From Rhizobium vallis (lineage in GTDB: Bacteria > Pseudomonadota > Alphaproteobacteria > Rhizobiales > Rhizobiaceae), in the NCBI RefSeq assembly GCF_003985155.1, contig NZ_ML133690.1, forward strand, positions 62,001 through 126,000: a stretch of 64,000 nt of DNA. Reading direction: 5' to 3'. The position numbers and the translations under genes were made by a program. Under the pieces are notes generated by a model, which made no database searches, was not told where the DNA came from, and was given only the letters and a program-made list of their open reading frames with translations. This document shows positions 28,336 through 37,073 of the stretch, piece by piece. The first letter of the stretch is position 1. Every line of letters begins with the position of its first letter.

Positions 28336-29265
28336 CTACTTCACCGCAAGCTTCAGGCCTTCGCGCGGCGTGACGACGGGCGACCAGCCCAGAACGTCGC
28401 GAGCGTGGGATATGTCGACCTGCAGCGAGCCGCAAAGGCGCTGATAGACGGCTTCCTTCCCCACAGCCTTAGCAGCCATGTGCAGCACTGCCGGTGGGAA
28501 GGGAAGCAGCACCGGCTTGACGCCCAGCCCCGCGGCAATTCCTTCGATGAGTTCGGGCGTTGAAAGGTCCTTCCCATCTCCGGCAAGGAAAGTCTCGCCT
28601 GCGGCGGCGGGATGCGCCATGCAAGTGATGATCAGGTCGATAAGATTTTGTACCGCGACCAAGGTGCGGCGGTTCTTCAGCGAAGAGAAGGGGAGAGGCA
28701 GTCTTTTACTGACAAGGCTGACGAGCAGGGCGAAGTTGCCCCTTGCGCCCGGGCCGTAGACCAGCGGCGGGCGGATGATGACCGTTTCCATGCCCGTGCG
28801 AGCGGCGATGTCGCGTAAGCCGATCTCGCATTCCAGCTTCGAAATGCCGTAGGGATCGATGGGTCTCGGCGTGTCGTCGTGCCGGAATGGCCGATCGTTC
28901 TCTTCCCCATTGACCTTGATGGTGCTGATGAAGACGAACCTTTTAACGCCTGCGCGGGCGGCTTGTTCGGCGAGATTCAACGTGGCGGCAGTGTTGGTTC
29001 GGCGGAATTCCGCAAGCGGGTCGGCCGCTCGGTCGTTCATGATGTGAACGCGGGCGGCGAGATGGACGATGATATCCACGCCCTGAAGAGCCGGCGTCCA
29101 GTCGGTCCTATCGGTTATTTCGATCGGAAAATGCCTGACATCAGGCGGAAAGGCGGAGGTCTGGGATCTCGTGGTGACCACAAGGTCGCAATTCTTCTCT
29201 GCCTGCAGCCGTTTGACAAGCGGACCACCGACGAAGCCGGCAGCGCCGGTGACGAGGCATCGCAT
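28336..29265 (-). CDS. NAD-dependent epimerase/dehydratase, nucleotide-sugar type, inverted within the dcw cluster
   Basis: The 309-residue extended short-chain dehydrogenase has the Rossmann motif TGAAGFVGG (6-14), the active-site Y139-G-I-S-K143 and the RPPLVYGPGARGNF stretch typical of UDP-sugar 4-epimerases and 4-keto reductases (GalE or WbpK-like). I chose the ATG at 29263-29265 because GGAGAAG lies 5-6 bases upstream of it; a start 18 bases earlier lacks this. It runs against the dcw genes and separates murB from ddl. A role in O-antigen or capsule sugar synthesis is possible but no partner gene is nearby. Confidence 0.83.
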   Translation of the reverse strand: MRCLVTGAAGFVGGPLVKRLQAEKNCDLVVTTRSQTSAFPPDVRHFPIEITDRTDWTPALQGVDIIVHLAARVHIMNDRAADPLAEFRRTNTAATLNLAEQAARAGVKRFVFISTIKVNGEENDRPFRHDDTPRPIDPYGISKLECEIGLRDIAARTGMETVIIRPPLVYGPGARGNFALLVSLVSKRLPLPFSSLKNRRTLVAVQNLIDLIITCMAHPAAAGETFLAGDGKDLSTPELIEGIAAGLGVKPVLLPFPPAVLHMAAKAVGKEAVYQRLCGSLQVDISHARDVLGWSPVVTPREGLKLAVK

Positions 29266-29713
29266 GATCTTCTCCTTACTCACCCATGCGCGCCTTCGCT
29301 AGCCGGAAGTGATATCGGCATCAATAGAAAACGGCGACGGCCGGGTGCTGCGGCTCTCCGCATTAATCAAATCGAGGTGCTGGCTGCTGCCTCACTGTTG
29401 CCGGTCTCCGGCTGCGAGATGTCGCCAGACTCCTATGCTGATTCCCTCGCAGATGAGCGCGATTCGATATGTCGTTGAACCGATGGGTTTTTTCGTTTCC
29501 GCCCAGGTTCATTTCCGGGCGGCGAGGGAATGGCTGCGCAGTGGGCAAAAGGTAAACGGCCGCGAAGTTCCAGGCAAAGAGTTAACGAAAGTAAACACTT
29601 CATTAACCATAATGATGGTCTAATGCACGCAGGTCGGACAAAGGCCCGAAACGGCGCAGACAGCTTCGCGCAAGCGTCGATTTCGAAAATGGAAGTTATT
29701 TTTGGGGGTGTTG
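29266..29713. other. intergenic region with candidate ddl-ftsQAZ promoter and CtrA-like half-sites
   Basis: These 448 bases between the divergent epimerase gene and ddl hold no convincing gene. The AT-rich part has TTAAC at 29582-29586 and TTAACCAT at 29603-29610, the latter identical to the CtrA half-site reported for Sinorhizobium and Caulobacter. An inverted pair, ACCAT and ATGGT around AATG (29606-29619), overlaps it. A promoter is expected here because the inverted gene interrupts the upstream operon. Confidence 0.4.
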
Positions 29714-30640
29714 ATGAGTCGCAAGCATGTCGCTGTCCTGATGGGCGGATTTTCCTCGGAGAGGCCTGTCAGCCTGTCCTCGGGAAATGCTTGCGCAGAT
29801 GCCCTCGAAGCGGAAGGTTTCCAGGTGACGCGCATCGACGTTGCCCGTGATGTTTCCGAGAAGCTCGCCGCGCTGAAGCCCGACGTGGTCTTCAATGCGC
29901 TTCATGGGCCGTTCGGCGAGGACGGCACCATTCAGGGCATCCTCGAATATCTCGAGATCCCCTATACGCATTCCGGCGTGCTTGCCTCGGCGCTGGCGAT
30001 GGACAAGGACAAGGCGAAGCTCGTTGCCGCCGCCGCCGGCATTCCGGTGGCCGAATCGCAGGTGATCAATCGTTTCGCCTTTCCCTCGACCCATCCGATG
30101 AAGCCACCCTATGTGGTGAAGCCAGTGCGTGAGGGGTCGAGCTTCGGCGTCGTCATCGTTACGGAAGATCAGACGCATCCGCCGCAGGTCGTGAGTTCCC
30201 CCGGGTGGCGCTACGGCGAAGAGGTTCTCGTCGAGCGTTATGTCTACGGCCGCGAACTCACCTGTGGCGTCATGGGCGAGACTCCCCTTGGTGTCACGGA
30301 GGTGGTGCCGCAGGGACACAATTTTTATGATTACGACTCCAAGTACGCGGCGGGCGGTTCAAAACACGTCATCCCGGCGAAAATTTCACCGAATATTTAC
30401 CAAAAAATACAAACATTGGCCCTAAGGGCGCATCAGGCAATTGGTTGCCGCGGCGTCAGTCGGTCCGACTTTCGTTACGACGATCGTTTCTCCGAAGACG
30501 GCGAAATCATCTGGCTGGAAGTCAATACCCAGCCCGGCATGACTCCAACCTCGCTCGTGCCCGAAATGGCCGGTCATGCCGGCTATTCATTTGGTCAGTT
30601 TCTCCGGTGGATGGTGGAGGACGCGTCTTGTTTGCGTTGA
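29714..30640 (+). CDS. ddl: D-alanine--D-alanine ligase
   Basis: Ddl joins two D-alanines with ATP, giving the dipeptide used by MurF. The 308-residue ATP-grasp enzyme has [39 protein letters not shown] and the Mg-binding [19 protein letters not shown] precedes the ATG at 29714; a frame opening 12 bases earlier is less likely. Its last bases contain the GGAGG site and TTG start of ftsQ. Confidence 0.95.
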   Translation: MSRKHVAVLMGGFSSERPVSLSSGNACADALEAEGFQVTRIDVARDVSEKLAALKPDVVFNALHGPFGEDGTIQGILEYLEIPYTHSGVLASALAMDKDKAKLVAAAAGIPVAESQVINRFAFPSTHPMKPPYVVKPVREGSSFGVVIVTEDQTHPPQVVSSPGWRYGEEVLVERYVYGRELTCGVMGETPLGVTEVVPQGHNFYDYDSKYAAGGSKHVIPAKISPNIYQKIQTLALRAHQAIGCRGVSRSDFRYDDRFSEDGEIIWLEVNTQPGMTPTSLVPEMAGHAGYSFGQFLRWMVEDASCLR

Positions 30641-31560
30641 CGGTCAAGAGGATTGGGCGCCCCAGCCATCATGCCGTGCTTCCGATGGTGGAAGCCGAGG
30701 AGCGGTTCGTGCTGCCGCGTCCGCTGCGCCGAGTCACCCGTTTCCTGATCAGCCTCGGCAGCGGCCGCATCTATATTCCTGCTCATACGGGCACGGTTTC
30801 AGCGCTCGCATTTCTGGCTGCGACCGGCCTCTACGGCATGTCGCTCGGCGGGCACACGGAAGTGGTCGCGCAGGCGACGACCACGGCTGCCGGTTTTGCG
30901 ATCGAGGACGTGAAGGTTTCCGGCAATTCCGAAACCTCCGAAATCGACATCCTGCAGCTGATCGGCCTTGACGGCACGACTTCGCTGGTCGCGCTCGACG
31001 TCGATGCGGCCCGGCAGAAGATATCGCACCTTCCCTGGGTCGAGAGTGTCGAAGTTCGCAAGGTCTATCCCAAGACGATCGAGGTGAAGCTCAAGGAGCG
31101 CCAGGCCTATGCGATCTGGCAGCACGGGCAGGAGCTTTCGCTGATCGAGAAGAACGGCAGCGTCATAGCGCCGCTGCGCGACAACAAGTTTTCGTCGCTG
31201 CCGCTCGTCGTCGGTCGCGATGCGGAAACGGCGGCAGCCTCGCTCGATGACGCCTTCTCGAAGTGGCCTGACGTGAAGGCCCGGGTGAAGGCCTATGTCT
31301 GGATATCTGGGCGTCGCTGGGACCTGCACATGGACAACGGCGTCGTCGTCAAGCTGCCGGAAGACGGCATCGATCAGGCGCTAGCGACGCTTTCGAAATT
31401 TGACAAGCAGCACCAGCTCCTCGAGCGGGATATCGCCGCCGTCGATCTGAGATTGCCTGACAGGACCGCAATCCAGCTGACGCCGGAAGCGGCGGTCCGC
31501 AGGCAGACGGCAGTGACTGAGCGTACAAAAGAATTGAAGAAGGCGGGGCAGAGTATATGA
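30628..31560 (+). CDS. ftsQ: cell division protein FtsQ
   Basis: FtsQ is a bitopic divisome scaffold that binds FtsL and FtsB. The 310-residue product has a cytoplasmic N-terminus, one membrane helix (about 52-70), a POTRA domain (from [16 protein letters not shown]) and a beta domain. The start is a TTG at 30628, inside the end of ddl, with GGAGG exactly 7 bases before it. The frame stays open far upstream, but that part lies inside ddl. The stop overlaps the ftsA start as ATGA. Confidence 0.93.
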   Translation: MFALTVKRIGRPSHHAVLPMVEAEERFVLPRPLRRVTRFLISLGSGRIYIPAHTGTVSALAFLAATGLYGMSLGGHTEVVAQATTTAAGFAIEDVKVSGNSETSEIDILQLIGLDGTTSLVALDVDAARQKISHLPWVESVEVRKVYPKTIEVKLKERQAYAIWQHGQELSLIEKNGSVIAPLRDNKFSSLPLVVGRDAETAAASLDDAFSKWPDVKARVKAYVWISGRRWDLHMDNGVVVKLPEDGIDQALATLSKFDKQHQLLERDIAAVDLRLPDRTAIQLTPEAAVRRQTAVTERTKELKKAGQSI

Positions 31561-32888
31561 GCTTGTTCGGTTCATCCCATTTCGGATTGCCGCGCCTGAA
31601 GCCGCTTTCATCGAAGCGGTCGCATGTCGTTTCGGTGCTCGACATCGGCTCGACCAAGGTCGTCTGCATGATCGGCCGGCTGACGCCGCGCGAGGAAAGC
31701 CAGGTTCTGCCCGGCCGCACGCATAATATCGAGGTCATCGGTATCGGCCATCAGCGCTCCCGCGGCATCAAGACCGGCGTCATCGCCGATCTCGATGCGC
31801 TGGAAGGCGTCATCCGTCTTGCCGTCGATGCGGCGGAGCGCATGGCGGGGCTGACCGTCGAGAGCCTGATCGTCAATCTGACGGCCGGCCGCCTCGGCAG
31901 CGACATCTATACCGCGACGATCGATCTCGGTGGCCAGGAAGTCGAACTCAACGACCTGAAGAAGGTGCTGTCGGCCGCCTGCCAGCAGTCGCTGCGCCAG
32001 GATCGCTCGGTGCTGCATTCGCTGGCGACCGGCTTCTCGCTCGACGGCGAGCGCGGCATTCGCGATCCGCTGGCGATGTACGGCGACGCGCTCGGTGTCG
32101 ACATGCATGTCGTCACCGCGGAGCGCTCGGCGCTGAAGAATCTCGAGCTCAGCGTCAACCGCGCGCATCTGTCGGTCGAGGGCATCGTCGCGACGCCTTA
32201 TGCCTCGGGCCTTGCCGCTCTCGTCGACGACGAGGTTGAACTCGGCTGCGCTGCGATCGACATGGGCGGCGGCACGACGACGATTTCGGTCTTTGCCGAG
32301 GGCAAGCTGGTTCACACCGATGCCGTCGGTCTCGGCGGTCATCATGTGACGACGGATCTGGCGCGCGGCCTTTCGACCCGCATCGAGGATGCGGAGCGGC
32401 TGAAGGTCGTGCATGCCTCCGCACTTCTGAATTCCTCCGACGAGCGTGAACTGATCTCGATCCCGCCGATCGGCGAAGACGATCGCGACCAGCCGTCGCA
32501 GGTGCCGCGGGCACTCGTTTCGCGCATCGTGTCTGCCCGTATCGAAGAGACGATGGAACTGATCCGCGACCGTATCCAGCGCTCCGGCTTCAGCCCGATC
32601 GTCGGCAAGCGCGTCGTGCTGACCGGGGGCGCGAGCCAGTTGACCGGCCTTGCCGAAGTGGCTCGGCGCATCCTTGCCCGCAATGTCCGCATCGGCCGCC
32701 CGATGGGCGTCTCGGGACTGCCGACGGCGGCCAAGGGCCCGGCCTTTTCGACGGCCGTCGGCCTGATGATCTATCCGCAGGTCGCGGACATGGAGACACA
32801 TGCGTCACAGAGCGGTCTGCTCATGTCGCTTGGAGGAAATAACAGCCGCATAGCCCGCATGGGCCAGTGGCTGAAGGAAAGCTTCTGA
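31557..32888 (+). CDS. ftsA: cell division protein FtsA
   Basis: FtsA is the actin-like ATPase that tethers FtsZ to the membrane. The 443-residue protein has the phosphate-1 motif VLDIGSTKVVCMIG, the characteristic 1C subdomain, the phosphate-2 motif IDMGGGTTTISVF, and VVLTGGASQLTGL near the adenosine site. The C-terminal SRIARMGQWLKESF is an amphipathic membrane-targeting helix. It overlaps ftsQ by 4 bases. Confidence 0.96.
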   Translation: MSLFGSSHFGLPRLKPLSSKRSHVVSVLDIGSTKVVCMIGRLTPREESQVLPGRTHNIEVIGIGHQRSRGIKTGVIADLDALEGVIRLAVDAAERMAGLTVESLIVNLTAGRLGSDIYTATIDLGGQEVELNDLKKVLSAACQQSLRQDRSVLHSLATGFSLDGERGIRDPLAMYGDALGVDMHVVTAERSALKNLELSVNRAHLSVEGIVATPYASGLAALVDDEVELGCAAIDMGGGTTTISVFAEGKLVHTDAVGLGGHHVTTDLARGLSTRIEDAERLKVVHASALLNSSDERELISIPPIGEDDRDQPSQVPRALVSRIVSARIEETMELIRDRIQRSGFSPIVGKRVVLTGGASQLTGLAEVARRILARNVRIGRPMGVSGLPTAAKGPAFSTAVGLMIYPQVADMETHASQSGLLMSLGGNNSRIARMGQWLKESF

Positions 32889-32944
32889 ATTTTAAGTAAT
32901 TGGCCGGCGTGGCGATGCGGCCAGAGAGAGAAGGAACAGGTACC

Positions 32945-34663
32945 ATGACCATCAAGCTGCAAAAGCCTGACATCACAGAGCTGAAGCCGCGCATCACCGT
33001 GTTCGGCGTTGGTGGCGGTGGCGGCAACGCCGTCAACAACATGATCACCGCTGGTCTCCAGGGCGTCGACTTCGTCGTCGCCAACACGGATGCGCAGGCG
33101 CTGACGATGACGAAGGCCGAGCGTATCATCCAGCTCGGCGTCAACGTCACCGAAGGCCTCGGCGCCGGCTCGCAGCCGGAAGTCGGCCGCGCGGCCGCCG
33201 AAGAGTGCATCGATGAGATCGTCGATCACCTGAACGGCACGCATATGTGCTTCGTCACCGCCGGCATGGGCGGCGGCACCGGTACGGGCGCTGCTCCTGT
33301 CGTCGCACAGGCCGCCCGCAACAAGGGCATCCTGACGGTCGGCGTAGTCACCAAGCCGTTCCACTTCGAAGGCGGGCGCCGCATGCGGCTGGCCGAGATG
33401 GGCATCCAGGAACTGCAGAAGTCTGTCGACACCCTGATCGTCATTCCGAACCAGAACCTCTTCCGCATTGCCAACGACAAGACGACCTTTGCAGACGCCT
33501 TCGCCATGGCCGACCAGGTTCTCTACTCGGGTGTCGCCTGCATCACCGACCTGATGGTGAAGGAAGGCCTCATCAACCTCGACTTCGCCGACGTCCGTTC
33601 GGTGATGCGCGAGATGGGCCGCGCGATGATGGGCACCGGCGAAGCCTCCGGCTCCGGCCGCGCGCTGCAGGCGGCCGAAGCGGCAATCGCCAACCCGCTG
33701 CTCGACGAAACCTCGATGAAGGGCGCGCAAGGCCTGCTGATCTCGATCACCGGCGGTCGTGACCTCACCCTCTTCGAAGTCGATGAAGCCGCGACCCGCA
33801 TCCGCGAGGAAGTCGATCCGGACGCCAACATCATCCTCGGCGCCACGTTCGACGAATCGCTCGAAGGCATCATCCGCGTCTCGGTCGTCGCGACCGGCAT
33901 CGACCGGGCGATCAGCGAAGCGGCCGAGCGTAACTTCCAGCCGGTTGCAAAGCCCGCTATCCGTCCTTCCGCGGCTGTTGCTCCGGCAGCGGCCGCAGTT
34001 CAGCCTGCCCCCGTCATGCAGGCGCCGAAGGCCCTTGATCCGATCGCGCAGACTATCCGCGCAGCCGAGATGGAACGCGAGCTCGAGATTCCGGCCCCGC
34101 GTGCCGCCGCACCGCTCCAGCAGCCGGTTGCACAGCAGGAAACCTTCCGTCCGCAGAGCAAGATCTTCGCGCCTGCACCGGAAGCTCCGGCAATGCGTCC
34201 CGCACCGGTGCAGCAGGCTCCGGCCCCGGTCATGAGCCAGCCGGTGATGAGCCAGCCGGTCGTCCAGCAGCAGCCGGTCCGTCAGGAGCCGATCATCCGC
34301 CAGGCGCCGGAACCGATGCGCATGCCGAAGGTCGAGGATTTCCCGCCGGTTGTTCAGGCCGAACTCGACCACCGCACGCAGCCGGCTTCGGCGCATCAGC
34401 AGGAAGAGCGCGGTCCGATGGGCCTGCTCAAGCGAATCACCAATTCGCTTGGCCGCCGTGACGACGAGGCCGTCGCCTCCGACATGACCGCCGCTCCGGC
34501 GGCCGCTTCGCAGCAGCGTCGTCCGCTGTCGCCGGAGGCAAGCCTCTACGCTCCGCGTCGCGGCAGCCTCGACGACCAGGGCCGCGCGGTTCCGCAGGCG
34601 CGCATGATGCAGGAAGACGACCAGCTGGAAATCCCGGCATTCCTGCGCCGCCAGTCGAACTGA
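32945..34663 (+). CDS. ftsZ: cell division protein FtsZ, long-linker form
   Basis: FtsZ is the tubulin-like GTPase that forms the division ring. The GTPase core spans about 15-320, with the tubulin signature GGGTGTG at 109-115 and NLDFADVR in the synergy-loop region. A long linker rich in Ala, Pro and Gln follows (about 330-555), and the protein ends in [12 protein letters not shown], the conserved C-terminal peptide that binds FtsA and other partners. At 572 residues it is far longer than E. coli FtsZ (383 aa), as expected for rhizobial FtsZ1. The ATG at 32945 follows AGGAACAGG. A strong terminator follows. Confidence 0.97.
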   Translation: MTIKLQKPDITELKPRITVFGVGGGGGNAVNNMITAGLQGVDFVVANTDAQALTMTKAERIIQLGVNVTEGLGAGSQPEVGRAAAEECIDEIVDHLNGTHMCFVTAGMGGGTGTGAAPVVAQAARNKGILTVGVVTKPFHFEGGRRMRLAEMGIQELQKSVDTLIVIPNQNLFRIANDKTTFADAFAMADQVLYSGVACITDLMVKEGLINLDFADVRSVMREMGRAMMGTGEASGSGRALQAAEAAIANPLLDETSMKGAQGLLISITGGRDLTLFEVDEAATRIREEVDPDANIILGATFDESLEGIIRVSVVATGIDRAISEAAERNFQPVAKPAIRPSAAVAPAAAAVQPAPVMQAPKALDPIAQTIRAAEMERELEIPAPRAAAPLQQPVAQQETFRPQSKIFAPAPEAPAMRPAPVQQAPAPVMSQPVMSQPVVQQQPVRQEPIIRQAPEPMRMPKVEDFPPVVQAELDHRTQPASAHQQEERGPMGLLKRITNSLGRRDDEAVASDMTAAPAAASQQRRPLSPEASLYAPRRGSLDDQGRAVPQARMMQEDDQLEIPAFLRRQSN

Positions 34664-34683
34664 GGCGGATTTCCGCACCGTTC

Positions 34684-34719
34684 ATGCCCGGGATCAAGGT
34701 CCCGGGCATTTGCGTTTTT
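34684..34719 (+). terminator. intrinsic terminator after ftsZ
   Basis: A perfect 10-bp stem, ATGCCCGGGA with TCCCGGGCAT around a 6-base loop (34684-34709), is followed by TGCGTTTTT. This should end the ddl-ftsQAZ transcript and leave lpxC under its own promoter. Confidence 0.85.
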
Positions 34720-34832
34720 CTGGCTCAAATTCCTGAGCGATTTCAACTGTATGACTTCGTAACAAAGCGAAAGAAACAGTGATTTGGATTGGAGCGCCGA
34801 CGCACGTAAGTATGGTGCAAGGAAACTGCCCT

Positions 34833-34858
34833 AGGAGACCCTATCAGAGGCTCCTTTT
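34833..34858 (+). promoter_or_regulatory. possible attenuator hairpin in the lpxC leader
   Basis: AGGAG-A-CC pairs with GGCTCCT around CTATCAGA (7 pairs with one bulge), and TTTT follows. It lies 66-91 bases before the lpxC start and 115 bases after the ftsZ terminator, so it may reduce read-through or attenuate lpxC. Whether a promoter lies upstream of it is unknown. Confidence 0.35.
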
Positions 34859-34923
34859 GCAGAATGAATGAAAACCGCGCCGTGGGACAAGCTACTGGAG
34901 CGGAAGAATAAAAGGCAGAATTT

Positions 34924-35880
34924 ATGGCGATTGGCTTGCTGGGTTTTCAAACGACGGTATCGCGTCCCGTGACGCTCACGGGCACGGGAGTCCATTCGGG
35001 CGCAGAAGTCTCGATCACCCTGAACCCGGCCGAATCGGACACCGGCGTCGTTTTCCAGCGCCTGCATGACAATGGCGACGTTACCGAACTCAAGGCCGTC
35101 TCCTCGCAGGTCGGCAATACAGACCTCTGCACCGTGCTCGGCTTCTCGCCCGCCCATTCGGTCGCGACGATCGAACATGTGATGGCCGCCATCTATGCGC
35201 TTGGCCTCGACAATGTGGTGATCGAAGTGCAGGGCGCCGAAATGCCGATCATGGACGGCAGCTCGCTGCCCTTCGTCGAAGCCATCGAACAGGCCGGTCT
35301 CGTCTCTCTTGGCGTCAAGCGCCGCTATATCCGTATCACCAAGCCAGTGCGAATCGAGCACGGCGGCTCCTGGAGCGAATTCCGCCCCTATGACGGCACG
35401 CGATTCGAAGTCGAGATCGATTTCGAATGCCCGCTGATCGGCCGGCAGAAGTGGGCCGGCGACATGAGCGCTTCCGTCTTCAAGACCGAGCTCTCCCGCG
35501 CCCGCACCTTCGGTTTCATGCGCGACGTCGAGCGTCTCTGGGCATCGGGCCATGCGCTCGGCTCCTCGCTCGAAAACTCCGTCGTCATCTCTGACGACAA
35601 TACCGTCATCAACATCGAAGGGCTGCGTTACGCCAAGGATGAATTCGTGCGCCACAAGACGCTCGATGCCGTCGGCGATCTGGCGCTTGCCGGCGCCCAG
35701 TTCATCGGCTGCTATCGTTCCTATCGCGGCGGCCACAAGATGAATGCCAATGCCCTGAAGGCGCTGCTCAGCGATCCCACCGCCTATGAGGTCGTGGAAA
35801 CGTCGACGCCGCGCCAGCGCGTCGCCGCCCGCGAAATGATCGCAGTCAGCGCGTCGGAATTCGCTCCCTGGTCGGCATGA
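34924..35880 (+). CDS. lpxC: UDP-3-O-acyl-N-acetylglucosamine deacetylase LpxC
   Basis: LpxC is the zinc-dependent, committed step of lipid A synthesis. The 318-residue protein shows TGTGVHSG at the N-terminus, the zinc-site block HSVATIEHVMAAIYALGLDN with its His pair, MDGSSLPFVEAI, and HKTLDAVGDLALAG holding the remaining zinc ligands. It lies between ftsZ and bamD, its usual neighbourhood in alphaproteobacteria, but is set off by terminators on both sides. Confidence 0.96.
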   Translation: MAIGLLGFQTTVSRPVTLTGTGVHSGAEVSITLNPAESDTGVVFQRLHDNGDVTELKAVSSQVGNTDLCTVLGFSPAHSVATIEHVMAAIYALGLDNVVIEVQGAEMPIMDGSSLPFVEAIEQAGLVSLGVKRRYIRITKPVRIEHGGSWSEFRPYDGTRFEVEIDFECPLIGRQKWAGDMSASVFKTELSRARTFGFMRDVERLWASGHALGSSLENSVVISDDNTVINIEGLRYAKDEFVRHKTLDAVGDLALAGAQFIGCYRSYRGGHKMNANALKALLSDPTAYEVVETSTPRQRVAAREMIAVSASEFAPWSA

Positions 35881-35903
35881 CCTCCAGCATATTTTTAAGA
35901 CCA

Positions 35904-35934
35904 GGCCGCCTCTTTCCCGGGGGCGGTTTTTTTT
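35904..35934 (+). terminator. intrinsic terminator after lpxC
   Basis: CCGCC (35906-35910) pairs with GGCGG (35922-35926) and is followed by a run of eight T. It lies 24 bases after the lpxC stop. Confidence 0.82.
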
Positions 35935-36198
35935 ATGTGCCGATGCGTTCGCGGCGACAGGTCTGGTTCCGGGCGTTTCATTTTAGGAATGGCGCATGAA
36001 TCCATCGCGCTGTTCGGCATCATGGTTTCGCTGCCACAGATCGGCAAAGAAGATGAAAAGCCGGGCATTCCGGCGGCCGCTGCCACAAAAATGCGTTAAT
36101 GCCTTATCATTGCGTTGCTCTTGATGCACATTTATGGCTAGAAACGCCAGCAAGGCGTGGCTGCCGTGGAGAGAGCGGCGGTAGTGGGGTTCTTTTGA

Positions 36199-37068
36199 AT
36201 GGGTTATGCAGGATCTGAAGGTATGATGAAGACAGCGCGCGCTTTGTTGGCATCGCTTCTGGTGCTCAGCGCAGGCGCCTCGATATCCGGCTGCCAGTCG
36301 GACCCCGATATCGACATCACCAAGCTCGGTCTCGAAACCGATCCGCCTGACGTGCTCTATACCCAGGGCCTCGCCAACATGAAGGCCGGCAACATGGCGG
36401 AAGCGGCGCGCAAGTTCGATGCGATCGACCGCGAGAACCCGTTCTCTGAATGGGCGCGCAAGGCACTCGTGATGAGCACCTTCGTCAAATTCCGTCAGGG
36501 CCGCCTGGACGATGCGCTTGCATCAGGCAACCGCTACATGTCGCAATATCCGAAGTCCCCCGATGCCGCCTACGTGCAGTATCTCATCGGTCTTACCTAT
36601 TCCAAGCAGATCGTCGACGTAACCCAGGACCAGCGCGCCTCGGCCAAGACGATGGAAGCGATGCAGGCCGTCATCGACAATTATCCGAACTCCGAATATG
36701 TCGACGACGCACAGGCCAAGATCCGCTTCGCCCGCGATCAGCTGGCCGGCAAGGAAATGCAGATCGGCCGCTATTACATGGAGCGGAAGGAATATCTCGC
36801 CGCGGTCTCGCGCTTCCGCATCGTCGTCGAGAAATATCCGAGCACGAACCAGATCGAAGAGGCCTTGGCGCGTCTCGTCGAAGCCTATTACGCGATGGGC
36901 ATCGTCGATGAGGCGCAGACGGCGGCTGCCGTTCTCGGCCACAATTATCCCGACAGCCAGTGGTACGCCGATTCCTACAAGCTGCTGCAGACCGGTGGCG
37001 CCGAGCCGCGTGAAAACAAGGGCTCGTGGATCGCGGCGGCAGGCAAGAAACTCCTGCTCGGTTCATAA
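36199..37068 (+). CDS. bamD: outer membrane assembly lipoprotein BamD
   Basis: BamD is the essential lipoprotein of the BAM complex that inserts beta-barrel proteins. The 289-residue product has a lipoprotein signal with lipobox ISGC (Cys32) and TPR-like helical repeats (DVLYTQGLANMKAGNMAEAA, then ARKALVMSTFVKFRQGR and further copies). The ATG at 36199 precedes a short polar stretch; an in-frame ATG at 36223 would give a more standard signal peptide and cannot be excluded. recN follows 5 bases after the stop. Confidence 0.9.
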   Translation: MGYAGSEGMMKTARALLASLLVLSAGASISGCQSDPDIDITKLGLETDPPDVLYTQGLANMKAGNMAEAARKFDAIDRENPFSEWARKALVMSTFVKFRQGRLDDALASGNRYMSQYPKSPDAAYVQYLIGLTYSKQIVDVTQDQRASAKTMEAMQAVIDNYPNSEYVDDAQAKIRFARDQLAGKEMQIGRYYMERKEYLAAVSRFRIVVEKYPSTNQIEEALARLVEAYYAMGIVDEAQTAAAVLGHNYPDSQWYADSYKLLQTGGAEPRENKGSWIAAAGKKLLLGS

Positions 37069-37073
37069 GACCA

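Noticed and set aside
32771..34678. 635-codon minus-strand open frame
   Set aside because: Antisense to ftsZ; composition is a reflection of the FtsZ codons.
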